Source of the DNA: Luscinia megarhynchos
Taxonomy: Eukaryota > Chordata > Aves > Passeriformes > Turdidae
DNA length: 64,000 nt
Assembly: GCA_034336665.1 (NCBI GenBank)
Contig: CM067570.1
Location: 15,421,502 to 15,485,501 of the forward strand
Reading direction: 5' to 3'
Shown: positions 1-12,600 of the stretch, one piece after another
Layout: each line of letters begins with the position of its first letter
How positions within the stretch are numbered: position 1 is the first letter of the stretch
Translations under genes and position numbers: made by a program
Notes under the pieces: generated by a model
What the model was told of the DNA's origin: nothing
Databases searched by the model: none
The model's input: only the letters and a program-made list of their open reading frames with translations

Positions 1-1444
1 TGCATCACCCACTCCTCTCCCTACAGAGCCCACCAGCCATTGGCACAGCCAGGCTGGGATTGTTTCAGCCCTGCCTCTCCCTGTGATGTCTCCTCAGACC
101 CAAAGGGGGTAGACAAGCCAGATGCCCTCATTGGGGTGATAAGCACTTCTCCTGAGCGTGCTGGCAGGCATGGGGGAACAGCACAAACCCCAGAGCCAGC
201 AAGGAGCTGAGGGACCAGTTCCTGCACCAGAGATGGACTCCACATGGATGGAGCAGGGGTTGCACCAGGGACAACCTGGTGACAGAGGATACAGGAAACT
301 GTCAAGCTGCTAAACTCCTGCCCCAGTCCTACCCCTCTGCTAGTAGCAGAACCCTCCCTGGGGGCAGGTGCCCAGCAGGCAGACTCAAAGCTGCCAAGAT
401 AAGATGCTTGCAGCTGGGAAAATGCAGGATACATAAGCTACGGCAGTCGGCACAAGCTCCCCATCCCATGGCTTTCCCTCCCACCACCCACCCTTGCCCT
501 GCATGCTGCTCCCTCAGAAAGGAAATACAAAAAGCAACTGGTTGCACTCGCCCTGGGACTGGTCGGCTGTGGCCCAGAAAGGCTCTTTCATTCCCCTTCC
601 ACAGACACAGGGGCTGCTCCGGATGTTTTTGTTTCCCCCTTGCTGCCCAGAACAGGCAGCACGACAGCCCCAGGGACCAGGGCAGCTGGGGGCATGGGTC
701 CCTGTCCCAGGAGAGCAGCACCACTGGCTGCAACCTGCCTGCTGTTTCAGGACCTGGGAATAGCAGTGGGGTCCCAGTCCTGAATGAAGCATGTGGACCC
801 AGGGGCTGGGCCAGCAGCAGTCATGCTGATGGATGGATGGATGGATGGATGGATGGATGGATGGATGGATGGATGGATGGATGGATGGATGGATGGATGG
901 ATGGATGGATGGATGGAGTGTGAAGGGATGGAAGTGGTGTTTTGTGTCCAGGGAGCATCTGTAACCTGCTCCAGGGCTGCTCCCAGGCCTGGCAGCATTC
1001 AGTGTGCACTGACTTTTGGTTGTCTCCTTCTCCTTGGAGGCCAAATCATGGACCAACCCCACATCACCTGCCCAATAATGATGGTGGAGGTGTCTGCAAA
1101 TGTAGGGTGTCCCATAGCCCATCCAGGTCCATCCAGGGCCTTTGCCAGCCTGCTACTGCAGGCACCAGCACACAGTGTGTATCCTGTTATGGGACAAGAA
1201 CAGGGGCTCCAGCTCCCTCAGCATGCTGTGCCCCATGATCTGGGCATCCTCTTGTGCACACCCCAAAAACACATACTGCTGCTCAGAGTGAGGAACAGAA
1301 TGGCTGGGAGCAATGAGCTGCTGTCACCTCACTGTCCAGAGTCACTGCAAGCCCCTGGGACATCAGGACTGGCCTGATGCAGCAGCACCAGAGCTTGCAT
1401 CCCTTCCTAGGCACTACAGACCTGGTGGGACAGAGCAGGAGAGG
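1..1444. other. Intergenic sequence 3' of NHEJ1 (toward expected IHH)
   Basis: No coding exon or RNA gene could be supported here. The stretch lies beyond the NHEJ1 polyadenylation signal. By comparison with the vertebrate order it should lead towards IHH, which is outside the window. Its only clear structure is the tetranucleotide array at 828-917. Long open frames across that array are repeat artefacts. Confidence 0.6.
828..917. repeat. (GATG)n tetranucleotide microsatellite
   Basis: About 22 near-perfect copies of GATG/ATGG. Read as protein it gives Met-Asp-Gly-Trp repeats on the plus strand and Ile-His-Pro-Ser repeats on the minus strand, which explains several spurious open frames. Such purity suggests a polymorphic locus. 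Confidence 0.97.
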
Positions 1445-1820
1445 GAATCTCACCCAGACACAGCCATTTATTGAAAATCTACTCAAGAGCAGCCAAACCC
1501 CACAGCTCTGCCAGACCCCTAGCTGTCCCACACCCACTGGCAGCATCCCTCTCACTTCTCCCAGGTCCAGCACTGGCTCTGCCAAGAGAGGAATCCTGGG
1601 CAAACTCTGCACCAGGAAAGAGTTAGAAAAGCTGTTTCCTGATACACTGTTGAAGAAAGGAGCTCCATCTCCCCAACTGGAGACATCTTGGGAGGGGACC
1701 ATGACCTGGGCAGGGTCCACCAGGAAATGCAGAGAAGAGGCAGATGATGCATGGTGCTCTGCACTCCCTCTCTTGGATGCTGGGGGAAGCAGAGACCTCA
1801 GCAGGGTTGGCAGCACTCTT
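1445..1820 (-). other. NHEJ1: NHEJ1 3' untranslated region
   Basis: This sequence follows the NHEJ1 stop codon (1,823-1,821, TGA) on the minus strand and ends just past a canonical AATAAA at 1,472-1,467. The 3' boundary is inferred from that signal, giving a short 3'UTR of about 375 nt. Confidence 0.7.
1467..1472 (-). terminator. NHEJ1: NHEJ1 polyadenylation signal AATAAA
   Basis: The plus strand reads TTTATT, so the minus strand carries AATAAA about 350 nt after the NHEJ1 stop codon. It is the first canonical signal downstream of the terminal exon. Cleavage is expected at about 1,445-1,455. Confidence 0.75.
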
Positions 1821-2648
1821 TCAGCTGAAGAGCCCTTTTGCCTTCTTTGGCTTGGCCTTGGCTGCAGGCAGCCGGGGCTTCTGAGCTGGGGAGGAGGCTG
1901 GCTGGAAACAAAGAGGAGGCAGTGTCAGTTCCACCTTGCAGAGTCATGCAGGATGTGTACAAGTGTGCAAGCAGTGACATTCCTGTCATCTATGTTGTGG
2001 GAGTGCAAAATATACACACATGTGCAATCACACACTCCCCAGTCAGGACACATGGGGTAGAATGGGCTGGGAACCAAGCTGAGACTCCTAGCCCATCCTG
2101 GACGGGCACAGGAGAGGAGGGAAAGGAGATGTGGCCCCATCCTGCCCTTGGTACAGAGAGACTTTCTAGAGCTGCACTCACCGAGGTTCTCTCGTTGGAA
2201 GATGTCCTTTCATCCTCCTGGGATGGAGCAGGTGGATGGGGCTGCTCTGTGGTTTCTGCAGTGGATGCTGTATCCACGTCGCTCTCTGGTACCAGAAAAA
2301 GATGCAATTTGGGATTGAGATAAAGGAGCATGGGGCATTACCCAACCTCACCCCAGGAATTGTGCTTGGATTGGGAGCCCAGCCCATGGGGGGAAAGCAA
2401 AGGGAGAGACTGTTGCATGAGGTGAGCTGCACCTGGGGCCAGATTTCCCTTACCCCAGGACATGGGGCTCAGCAGCCAGGGGAACAGCTGCATCACATGC
2501 TGCCCAAGCCAGAGCCAAGGAACTCCTCACCAGAGCAATGCCGTTTCCGAGCCTGCCTGGCCTCCTGCTGTGTCACTGCAGTGTAGAGCTGCTGCAGAGC
2601 AGAGGCAAACGCCTGCCCTTCTCCCACGCCGCAGATCCCGGGCAGGGT
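1821..2648 (-). CDS. NHEJ1: NHEJ1 3' exon cluster (coding exons 5-7)
   Basis: Three small exons lie within 830 bp. Exon 2648-2531 (118 nt, phase 0 in, phase 1 out) encodes the conserved end of the stalk, with [17 protein letters not shown] matching the human GDGKPFVMNLQDLYMAV block. Exon 2285-2182 (104 nt) encodes a Ser/Thr/Glu-rich disordered tail. Exon 1901-1821 encodes the last 26 residues and TGA, ending in a Lys-rich Ku-binding motif before Gly-Leu-Phe-Ser. Donors read GTGAGG and GTGAGT; acceptors read CCACAG, ACCAG and TTCCAG. The middle exon could instead begin 2 nt later (AG repeat at the acceptor), but only 2285 keeps the phase from the preceding exon. Confidence 0.93.
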
Positions 2649-2845
2649 CTGTGGGAGCAAGCAGAGGCACCATCACCCTGCCAGGAAATCACCTGCCAGG
2701 TCACCCTGCCACGCTGCTGTGGGGCAGAGAAGGGGCTGTGCACCCCTCTGCCTGTCAGGCTACGTCTGTTTCACCCCAGGACTGCAGCAGAGTTTGTGGG
2801 AACAGGCAGCTCTGGCACTGGGTGGGATGTGGCTGCTCCAGCTGT

Positions 2846-2887
<42 letters not shown>

Positions 2888-3577
2888 ACATCCCTGCACA
2901 ACTGCTCCAGAGAGTGGGCTGCCTTCCCATTGGGAGGCAGACTGCAGAGGCTTTTGGGTCATTCATGAAATGCTGGAGATAAGATCGCTCTGGAAGGGCT
3001 GTGGCTTCCCTGCCTGCAGCAGCATGGGCTGCACTGGTGAAAATGGACAGTGAGCCTTGGGCAGGGACATGACCTAATAAGACGTGGGAACAGGCAGCCC
3101 CTGCCTGCCATTACAGCCTCCAGAATAGGGCACCACAGAAAGTGAAAATGATGTGACAGTGAGACGAGGGATGCCCAGGCTTGCTCCCAGTCTGCCAGAA
3201 CAGCTCCAGCCTCCCCACACACACTTTAATTCCCTCCAGACTTGACATGGGAAGCCCCCCTCCTCCTGCCTGCACCCCCTGCCAGTGGGATGCCACTTTT
3301 CCTGCTGGACCATGTTGATGCACATGAGAGATCTTGGCAAGCTGGGGGAGTGCCACACTCCACTGGGAACACAACATAGCTCACAGTGCTCAAACAAACA
3401 TGTGCAGAGATGGGGAAACACGCATGTGTCCTGGAAGGGGTGCTGTGGGGGTATGTGGGGCACAGTGTGGGCCTTCAAGTGCAGGTGAGTGTGAGCCTGA
3501 TGACGTGCACAGGGACTGTGAGTGCAGCAGTGTGCACATGAGCATGGCTCCTCATGGGTGCACACACAGCTGTGTGG

Positions 3578-3620
<43 letters not shown>

Positions 3621-6600
3621 AAAGGTCTGAACACACTAATCTCTGCCCTGCTCCACACCCAGACAGCAGGAGAACAAAGTGTAACAGATAAGGTAGGATC
3701 CTCTCCGGGCCAGGAAAGTGGGGAGGGAATGGGGACGCTCAGACCCACTCAAGGCCAGAGTCCAAAGCCTGACCCCAGCTTCCCAGCAGCAGAATAGGTA
3801 GGCTGAGCCCTCCTCCCTGCTCCCTGCCAGACAGGGTGGCAGGATAGGGCTGATGCCAGGATGGGTTGGCTGGTGCCCAGACAGACACTTTCCATTCAGG
3901 TCTCATCTATTCTGCTGGAGTCACAGGCAGGAAAGGCCCTTTGGCTGTAGGAAATGCATGGCACTGGCATTTGCTTTTGACCAGCTGCTATACAGGTCAC
4001 CTCCTCTGTCCCTGCCCACTGCCACCGGAGGGAGCGATGCTCTGCTGCCAGCATCCCACCAGCATCCCTGAGATTGCTTGGTACTGAGCAAGCTCATCTC
4101 TCTTTGCCCAGCCTCCAAGCTGCTAGTGCTGTGCTGGCCCATCAGAAGGTCCCAGGGAGCAGGAGGGATGCTGAGCACCTCAGGCACCTCAAGGATGCTC
4201 TTGCCTTGCACGTGTCACCCCACAGAGCCAGGGTTGCACCCAAGGTTGCAAAAGCAGCATCCAAGGCTGGGAAGGTGACTGCACTTCAAAGGCAGAAGAG
4301 GGCCTGGTCACGGGTGGCCGGCACAGCCCAGATCAAAGGCACAAGCTGGAGTCATAATTCAGAGAAAAGCAAACAGCAGCTCCCAGGAAAGTCAGGAATG
4401 GCAGTGAAGTAAGCAAAGTGTACTAGATAGCACTGCGTGGGTCAGTGCCCCAGGAGGGCGGGAGAGTCCCCTGCAGAGCCAGCCAGCTCTGGGTGTCACC
4501 CCTTCTCCCTGCCAGCAACGGGTCTCTGGGGAATGCCAGGGCAATGGGGCAGGCTATGCACCCAGGGTGCTGCCCAATCCCCTCTGCTCCAACCCATCCA
4601 GGATGGCACCTGGGATGTGCCCTGAGGGCTGCTCAGGCTGCTCCACTTCAGAGCATTCAAGCAAGGGTCTGGGCAGGGCAGCTGCTCACTCAGTGCCCAG
4701 CCTCAGCTGCCCAGAGCCAGCACAGTGTCCCCACGGTGCCCCTGGGGATGGGGCAAACCACCCCTGCAGCCACCCAGTGTCCCCAAGAGCAGCACACACA
4801 CCCCCGCGGAGGTGGCACTTGGGGAAGCACTGGGAGAAGAGTGCCCAGTGCCACTGGGGGGACCGGGCATCCGGGGTGGCACAGGGGTCTGCAGGTGCAG
4901 GGCACCTGCTGCCCACGCCTGCGGGAAGGGCTCAGCTCCAGCAAGCCCAGGCTGGAATCTGGGAGTCGGCGGCCACTTCCTGCCGCTGCCCTGCCCGGCG
5001 GCTGCAGCCCGCGGGCTCAGGGCCATCGGGTGGCTGGAGCTGGCCCGCGGCGGCACTGGGAGGCTGCGCTTCACAGCCCCGGAGGGAAATGGGTTATAAC
5101 CAGAGCTGGACGCGTTTCCCTGCAGAGCTATGACTCAGCAGGGAGCAGAGCGTGCTGTGCCGGCCACCGGCCACCTGATGGCCCCGAAGGCTGAGAGGGA
5201 CAACGAAGTGTCCCTTAGAGGGCTGGATGGGGGACAAGCCCTGGCTACAGCTGATTTTCCCCTTCCTCCTTGCCCCACTGCTCCATTCCGAAGCTGAACC
5301 CTGCTGCAGACAACTTGTCCCCACTGCAACATCAGCCCTGGCCTCTGGTGACTTGTTTTTCCCTGATTACCCATCTCCAGGATAAACATGAAGTCTGAGC
5401 CCCGGGGAGCCACACAAGCAGAGAGCTGGCAGCTGGGGGAGTGCTGGCCAGGGTGCCCCACTACGACTCGGCAGGCACCAGGGAGCGATGCCCGGGAGCT
5501 GGCATGGCTTGTCTGGCCTGTTATGACTACCTGGCCACAAGGCCAAGTGGGATGCCCCAGTATCAGGAGGGACTCAAGGCTGCAGCAGCGGCACAGGAGA
5601 CTCAGCAGCACACCCTGAACTGCTGCTGGAGGGGGGTGCCCACAAAGGGGGGCAGGTGCCCAGTCTCACGCTGAGAGCCCGTCGTGCTCACTGGCAGCCC
5701 CACGGTGTGGAGGGGCAGCACAGGGCGCAGCCCTGCTCGGTGACCCCCAACGCAGCGGGCTCCGCTATGGGGCTGCACCCCAGTGCAGAGATGCAGCAGG
5801 GTCAGTGGTGGGCAGGGTACAGAATCTATCTCCCAAGGCTTTCTGCATCTAGCCACCCCCTGCCCAGGATGGGTTTGCAGGCAGGCTGGATCATGCTGGG
5901 CCCCCGCACCACTGCCAAGCACCAGAGTCTAAATTGGTCATGCTCAAAGCTGAGGACTGACCCTTTCATTATCACACCAGACGTTCGAAGCGGTTACCAA
6001 CATTCCTCACTACAAATCCCACATTCCTATTTTTTAATATATTTTTAACTGGAAAACAGAGCAAATGGGGCCTGTTTGGAAATTACAGCCTGGCTGCTGT
6101 GGCTTGTATGTCAGATCTGCCCACATTCCCGTGGCCAGCCTCAGCACATGCTCCACAGGGGCACACTTAATAATTCCTGCCGGGGCTGGAGCCAAGGGGA
6201 GCGCGCCAAGGGGGAGGATGGCTTCCCCAGGCTGCCCCTGCCAGCGGGCTCCATGGAAGCAGCGTGGTGGAGTGACAGACCAGGAATGGCAGACTGGCTC
6301 TCTGGCACTCACACAGCCACTGCCACACTGGCATGGATGAAATCTGGTGCTGCTGTGGCAGTCGAAGGTGGGCAGGGGAAGGGCTCTATGGCTGGTGCAT
6401 TCCTGTGCCTCGTGGCCCGGCTGCCCTTGGCACTCTACCCTGCCACAAGCTTTGTGCATGCTGCTGGGATTGGGGCTGGAATGGCTTGCTGGATCTGTGC
6501 TGGGAATCTCTGCCCGTGGCTATGCCAATGTCAGTCAGGCTAGGGAGAGAACTCCTCTGGGGATCAGATAGATGCACAGCCATCCTCTGCCAGCAGCTGA

Positions 6601-9600
6601 GGATCTGTCTGCAACAGAATAGATGGAGAGGGTTGAACTGTCCCCTTTTAGGTGGTATCAAGGGCAGGAAAAGGGGGTGCTTATTCCCTGGGATGAAGCA
6701 GGCCAGTCTCCTGCTACAGCTCCCTTGTGGGGCAATGACCCTCTCCCTGGGGACAGAGCCACCTTCAGGCCCCCCAAGGTGCCCTACACTTACCACTGAT
6801 GCCCTTTCCCAGCTCCTCCTTATATCTATTTGCACCCCCGCTGCCTGCAGCAGTCCCAGGGACACTCTATACCCCAGAAGCAGGTGGCTAAAGGTCCAGC
6901 TCTATCTCTTGCACTATCACTGTCTCCATCCCTCCTGTCATGCACTCCCAGGGGATGTGCAGCAGCGGCAGCAGCAGCAGCAGCTAGGAGAGCTGGCGGT
7001 GCTGCCAGCCCGCCCCTGGAGCAGGCACGGGCAGGATGGCCAGGGCTCCACAGGCAGGCAGCCAGGCGGAGCACACCTGGCAGGAAGCGGCGGTGCCGGC
7101 AGGGGAAGGCAGCCGGGGAGCTGCTGAGAGGTGAAGGGGTCACCCCGGGGAAGAGCGGGTGGTGAGGCCGGGCCAGAGGAGCATCCCAGCCCAGCCCAGC
7201 CCGGCACGGCACAGCACTCCTCCCAGCGCCGCTCCGGCCCTGCTGCCGGCAATGTTTTCCTTTCCCCCTGACTTCAGGGGCCTTTCCAGCGAGCAAATGT
7301 CAGGCGCATAAAGAGCGGCACTGTGAGCGGAAGATGGAGCGAGAATGCCTGCCCGGTCCCTCCGTAAGTGCTGTCTCACACTTCATCAAGGCAGCCTTTG
7401 CAAGCGAGGCACCCGCTTAACAACCAGCAGTCTATGCTGGCCGGCGACCGCAGCAGCCCCGCCGCTCAATACCCTTTTCTTTCCTCCTTGCGCTGTTCCT
7501 GCGGCTTGGGTTACAGCCTTTCTCGCAGACACTGAGCGGAGGGGCGTGGTGGCAGCGGGGGCTCGGCATTGTGCCGCCGCCACGTCGGGGTAGGTGCTGG
7601 TTCCCCCCTTGCAGGGAATGCTGGGGGGGTTCTGTACCTGCCCTGCCCACTCGCTCCTGCATCCAACGCGCAGGGGTAAATCCCAGGGAAAGCAGGGTCA
7701 GCGGCAGAGCAGAGGTAGGGCAGGAGGTTGCAGCATCTCCTCCCCAGTCCTGTGAGGATCAACCCACCAGGAGCAGCCTGGGGCTTGGCAGAGACCCTGG
7801 TGGAGGGTGAGTGGTTCCAGCCCCAGTGGGCAGTCCCTACCCCATCCCATTTGGAAAGAGGCCTGGCAAGCAAACCCGTGGGCATCCAAGCCCTCCCCCT
7901 GCCCAAGTGCCAACAAAGTCCCTGAAAGAGAGTTGTGTCCAGCACTAGCACTGCCTGGCATTGCCTCCCCGCCTGGGCAATGCTGGAAGATGTTGGGCCT
8001 TGCTGCACAGGGTCTGGTGGCAGCTGCTGGTGGCACTCCCAGCTCCAGCTTGACCATGGGCTTTTGTCCCACTGTCCAGCAGCCCATGAGGTAACAGCAG
8101 AAGAGACTTCAGGGAAGCTGGCACTGGGCACCAGTTTGGCAAGGGAGATGGACAAGGAGAATGCCCTGAAGTGGAGCAGGTCCCAGCATGCCAGGACTAG
8201 TGAGGACTTGCTTCCAGGAAGGCAGACTCACAGGCTGATAGTACCTATGGCCTTCACCTCCACTAACCTGACCCATCACTGACACGGGCTGCCTTCTATA
8301 GAGACAAGAGCAGCAGACATGAAACCTGGTGGCCAGTATGCCTCCTCTCCAGAGTGACAGCTCAGGGAGGGACCTCGCTTATCTGTGAGGAAGTTGGGTG
8401 GCTCACACTGCCTTGTTATTTTAGGCTAACTTGGTGAATATGGATGCATCACCCAGGTTTATTATTGTAGGGTTCCTCCACAAAGTGTGCCAGCTCATGC
8501 GGGTTTATTATTGTCTGCTCAGGAAAGCTGGACACATTGCACTGGTCTGTTATTGTAGGGTTGCTCAGGAAGGCCAGCCAGCTCATCCCAGCTTGCTATT
8601 ATTGCACAGAGCTCGTGGGGGGCTGGCCAGGAAACTTCCTGCGAAGTGGGATGATGGAAAGGGAGCCACACCTGGTGAATCACAAGGATGCTGTGTGGTG
8701 ATAAGGAACAGCAAAGGGTGGGATCCAGCACCTCGGCTCCACCCAGCCAGGACAGGCCACTCATTCATGGGCACAAGCACTCATGGGTCCCCTGGGACCT
8801 TTGGGGCACTGAGGCTGGCAGAGGCAGCAGGAGTGTGGGTCAGGGATGGGAAACTGGCAAAGCAGCCCTCATACTCCTTGAGAAACAAAATCTGGGGGTG
8901 ACAGGGGGACAACCATGGAAATACTGCACCCAGTTCATCCCTAAACCTGGCACACAAGGGATTAGCTGAGCTAACAAGGCGCAGAGAGGAAGCTGGTGCT
9001 GAGCCAGGTGGGATTAGGGGCTTTTGGGGGGAATCTGGGTGTGTTTAGGACCAAGGCTGAGCAGGAGGCAGCTGCTCCACCCTTGTGGCTTTGCATTCCC
9101 CCCAAGCAGGGGTGCAGCCATAGGGGCAGTCCCTGGGGATGCTGCCTCATTGTCACCCGAAACTTCAGCAGGAAGCATTTCTGTGTGGGGCAGGGGGGCA
9201 GCAGGGCTTACTGCTGAGCTGCCTCAGGCAGGTCCCCAGGCACATGGCCCTGGTAGGGCTGGGTCCAACATGCCCCAGCAGCCCTGGCAGTGCTGCTGGC
9301 ACAGCCACTGAGTCACCATCAGTTCCCCTTGCCCTGTGACAGACCGTGTTTCCCAGGCATGGCAGCCTGCTGCTGTCACCCCAGGCTGTGCCCAGTTGGT
9401 ACCAGCTGCCCAGACACCCCACGGGCAGTGCCCAGCTGTGCCAGGTGCCCAGGTGTCCCTCCAGGCCGTGCCCAGCTGTTCAGTACCCAGGTGTCCCACG
9501 GGCAGTGCCAGCTGTGCTCAGTGCAGATGTTGGTCCCCAGCCAGGCACTAGGATTGAGTGTCAAGAGAGCTCTCCATGCACAGCAGCGGCGGCAGGAGGC

Positions 9601-12600
9601 CAGCCTGCCCTGTGAGCACACAGCCCTTTCATTCATGGCAAAAAATAGCCCCCCAGGGTGTGGTCCAGGCTGGAAAAGCCCCCTCCATCCCTGGCCAGCC
9701 CATGTTTATTCAATAAGGGGGGGACACACTGCCCTCTCCCTGCCCCCCAGCCCTGCACACCATCTCCCTGCCAGAGTGGCTGCTCTTGGACGTGATTCGT
9801 CAGGTCCCCCCTGGCCAAAACACACAAGCTGGGGCTGGGGGGAAGGCAAAACCCTAAAAAGCACTGGGTTTGTCTCCAGGAGGAGCAGCCCGTGGTGATG
9901 TCATGAGAGTTTGCAAGCGGCCACATGAAAGGGACTTGCTGCCCAGGAAATCCACAGGTCAATGATCCTTCAGACAAGCCAGCGATTCTTCAGTGGGCCA
10001 GGAAGGAAACCTCGAGGAGCCCAAGCTGAGCCTGCCATTGCCCCGGGGACATAGCTTGCCCCCAGCCTCATGGCCCCCCAGGACCCCAACCCTGCCCCAC
10101 AGTGCCTCCATATCCCCTTCCCAGCAGCTGTAATTCACAGCAGCCCAATCCTTCTGCAAAATGGTACCAACCCCTGTCCTGCAGTCCCTGGGCACCACAC
10201 CTCTCCCCACGGACTACCAACTTCCCAACCCCTGCTCTGCAGCCTCCAGGGTCTGGATCTCTGTCCCACAGACCCCAGACCCTTTTCCCTCTGCTGGTCT
10301 GGGGGGCACCACCCCTATTTCCATGGTGATTCATCAGGCTGGGAGTGGCAGGTGATTTAGGGTCAGGCAGTGCTGTGACCTGACAATGGGGATGCAGCAG
10401 GGCAGAGGGCTCCCTTTCAGAAGGATTACACTGGGGACAGCTGGGAACACACAGATGCAGCCCCCTCAGCCCCCTCCCCAAGAGTCAGCCAGGTTCTCAG
10501 CCTGTTTTGACAGACATTGCAGACATGGGCCCTGAAACCAAATCCACTGCCCAGGGCTCCCTCCTCATTTTCATAGGTGCAGGATGCAGTGGAAGATGCA
10601 GTGATGAGGAAGATTTGCCTCCCTTCCCCCCATGCAGAAGACATCTCTGGGCTCACATACAAGCCCAGGGCTCCAGCTCTGCACATCAGTCTGCTCTGCA
10701 CATCCCAGCCCTTCCATGGATCCTGTGTCACACAGAAACTGGTGATGAAGCTGCCTTTCCTGCCCCATCACAGGCTGCAGCCCCAGAAGGGGTTGAGTGG
10801 CAAGTGAAGCTCAGTGTTTTGACTTTGTGCCCTCAGCACCTCCTATGCATCATTTTAGGAGGCTGCAAGCAACCAGCCTGTCCATCTGCAACTTGCCCAT
10901 GGAGACACTTTTCTGCCCTTGTTGCTCCATCTCCCCACCCACAGGTACGAGGTGACAAGACCCTCTGCAACCCCAAAGGTGCCTGGAGACCAGCACGTGC
11001 CCCAAGCTGGAGCCATGGCACATGGGGACACTGGCTGGGAAATCCCTGGTGCAGCACTGGGCATGGGTGTCTCCACAATGTGGTGCTGAGGCTCTCTAAG
11101 GCCAGCTGAGTGGTGACTGGAACCCACTGCCCTCAGCAGAGAGAGGGTCTCTGCAGAACAGCCAGCTCTGAGAAAACCACAGCCTGGGACTTCTAGGACG
11201 TGGGGCATCTCCATGCTGCTGGTGCCCAAACTGGTCCATGACAGCACTGGACTCATGGAGGGGACAGGGACAGTGGAGAGGAGATGGGAGCCCCCACATT
11301 CAATGCAAGGCTCTCAGGACTGTTCCCTCTCCCATCTGGGCCCAGGTTGGGATGTTTGCTCCTGCTGTCCCTGTGTCAGCAAAGAGAGGGGACTCAGTCT
11401 CTGTGACTGTCAATCAGGCACTTTTCACCAGAGCTAAAAATGCACTCGCAGAAGGAAAACAAAATAAAAACACAAAACAAAACAGAGAGGTGAAAAATTC
11501 CTTGATATTTCTCTCCTGCAAATCCCCAGAGCCAGCAGAGAGGCGAGAGCCCCCGGAGTTTGTCAAGCAAACACTTTCACACCCTTGGCCACGCTCGGCA
11601 CGCTGCCGCTGGAATGCCAAATATATATTTAAGCCCTGCTCATCAAAGGAGTCTGTTCGGAGTCGGTTTCAGGCAACGTGCATGTGGGTTTGGCCTGGAG
11701 AGAAAACCAGGGATGCGGAGAACATTTCTCGGGGATGGGAGGCAGCTCGCGTGCACACGCACCAGCGGGAGATAAGTGACAACCTCCAAGGCCGCGGGGC
11801 TGTAAGGGCGCGGGCTGGGCACGAGATACCTGCCCGCTGTGGCACTCACCCTTATCAGCGCCTGTCGCACTCTGGGGTGGGGATGTTTAGGCTGGAGGGA
11901 GGCCAGCAGCCATTCTGCATTCCAGCACTGTAAACTTTGTCAAAGCTAAGCGAGCTCAGCCAACAAAGCCAGGGCCCAGCAAGACAAGCAGGAAGCAGCG
12001 CTTTGGGAGAGGGCAAGATTGCAGGGACACGGAGGGCTGCTCAGGGCTGTGCACCTCGTCACGGGGTGATAAGAAGCCTTGGCTTGGGCTCAGCACAATG
12101 CAACAGTGAGACACAGATAGAGTGCTCCTGTAAGTCCAAGGCTGCAGTTTGCCAGGGTGCCACAGATCCTTCTCTGCCTCCCCTACCTGCACTAGGCTGC
12201 CAGCCATCCCACGGGACATCACTGCTTTTCTCTTGCCAAACCACGCCCCAGTCCTGCTCTTGGAAGCATCAAAGGCAGGGGGCTGCTGCTCCACAGCTCC
12301 TCCTCTCAACATGGCTTTGCTGGAACAAGCTGGACACAGCAAGGAGCACATAGGGAGCACACAGCAAATGGGAGACTCTTTCTGCATGGACCACTCCTGT
12401 TCCCCTCTCTTTCACAACCCCTGGTTTGTTCCAGAGAGCCCAGGGACCTATGCCCATCTCATGGACAACGTCAGCATCAGAAAGATGGGGAAATCTCTGC
12501 CTTCCTCCTCCTCTTCTGTGTGGGGCTTGCAAAGCCCCAGTGCTGGCTGCAGGGGCTCAAGGCAGCTCTGGGGAATGCCACACATGGGTTGGTGGCAGGG

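Noticed and set aside
514..1122. Open frames encoding Met-Asp-Gly-Trp or Ile-His-Pro-Ser repeats
   Set aside because: A product of the GATG microsatellite at 828-917.
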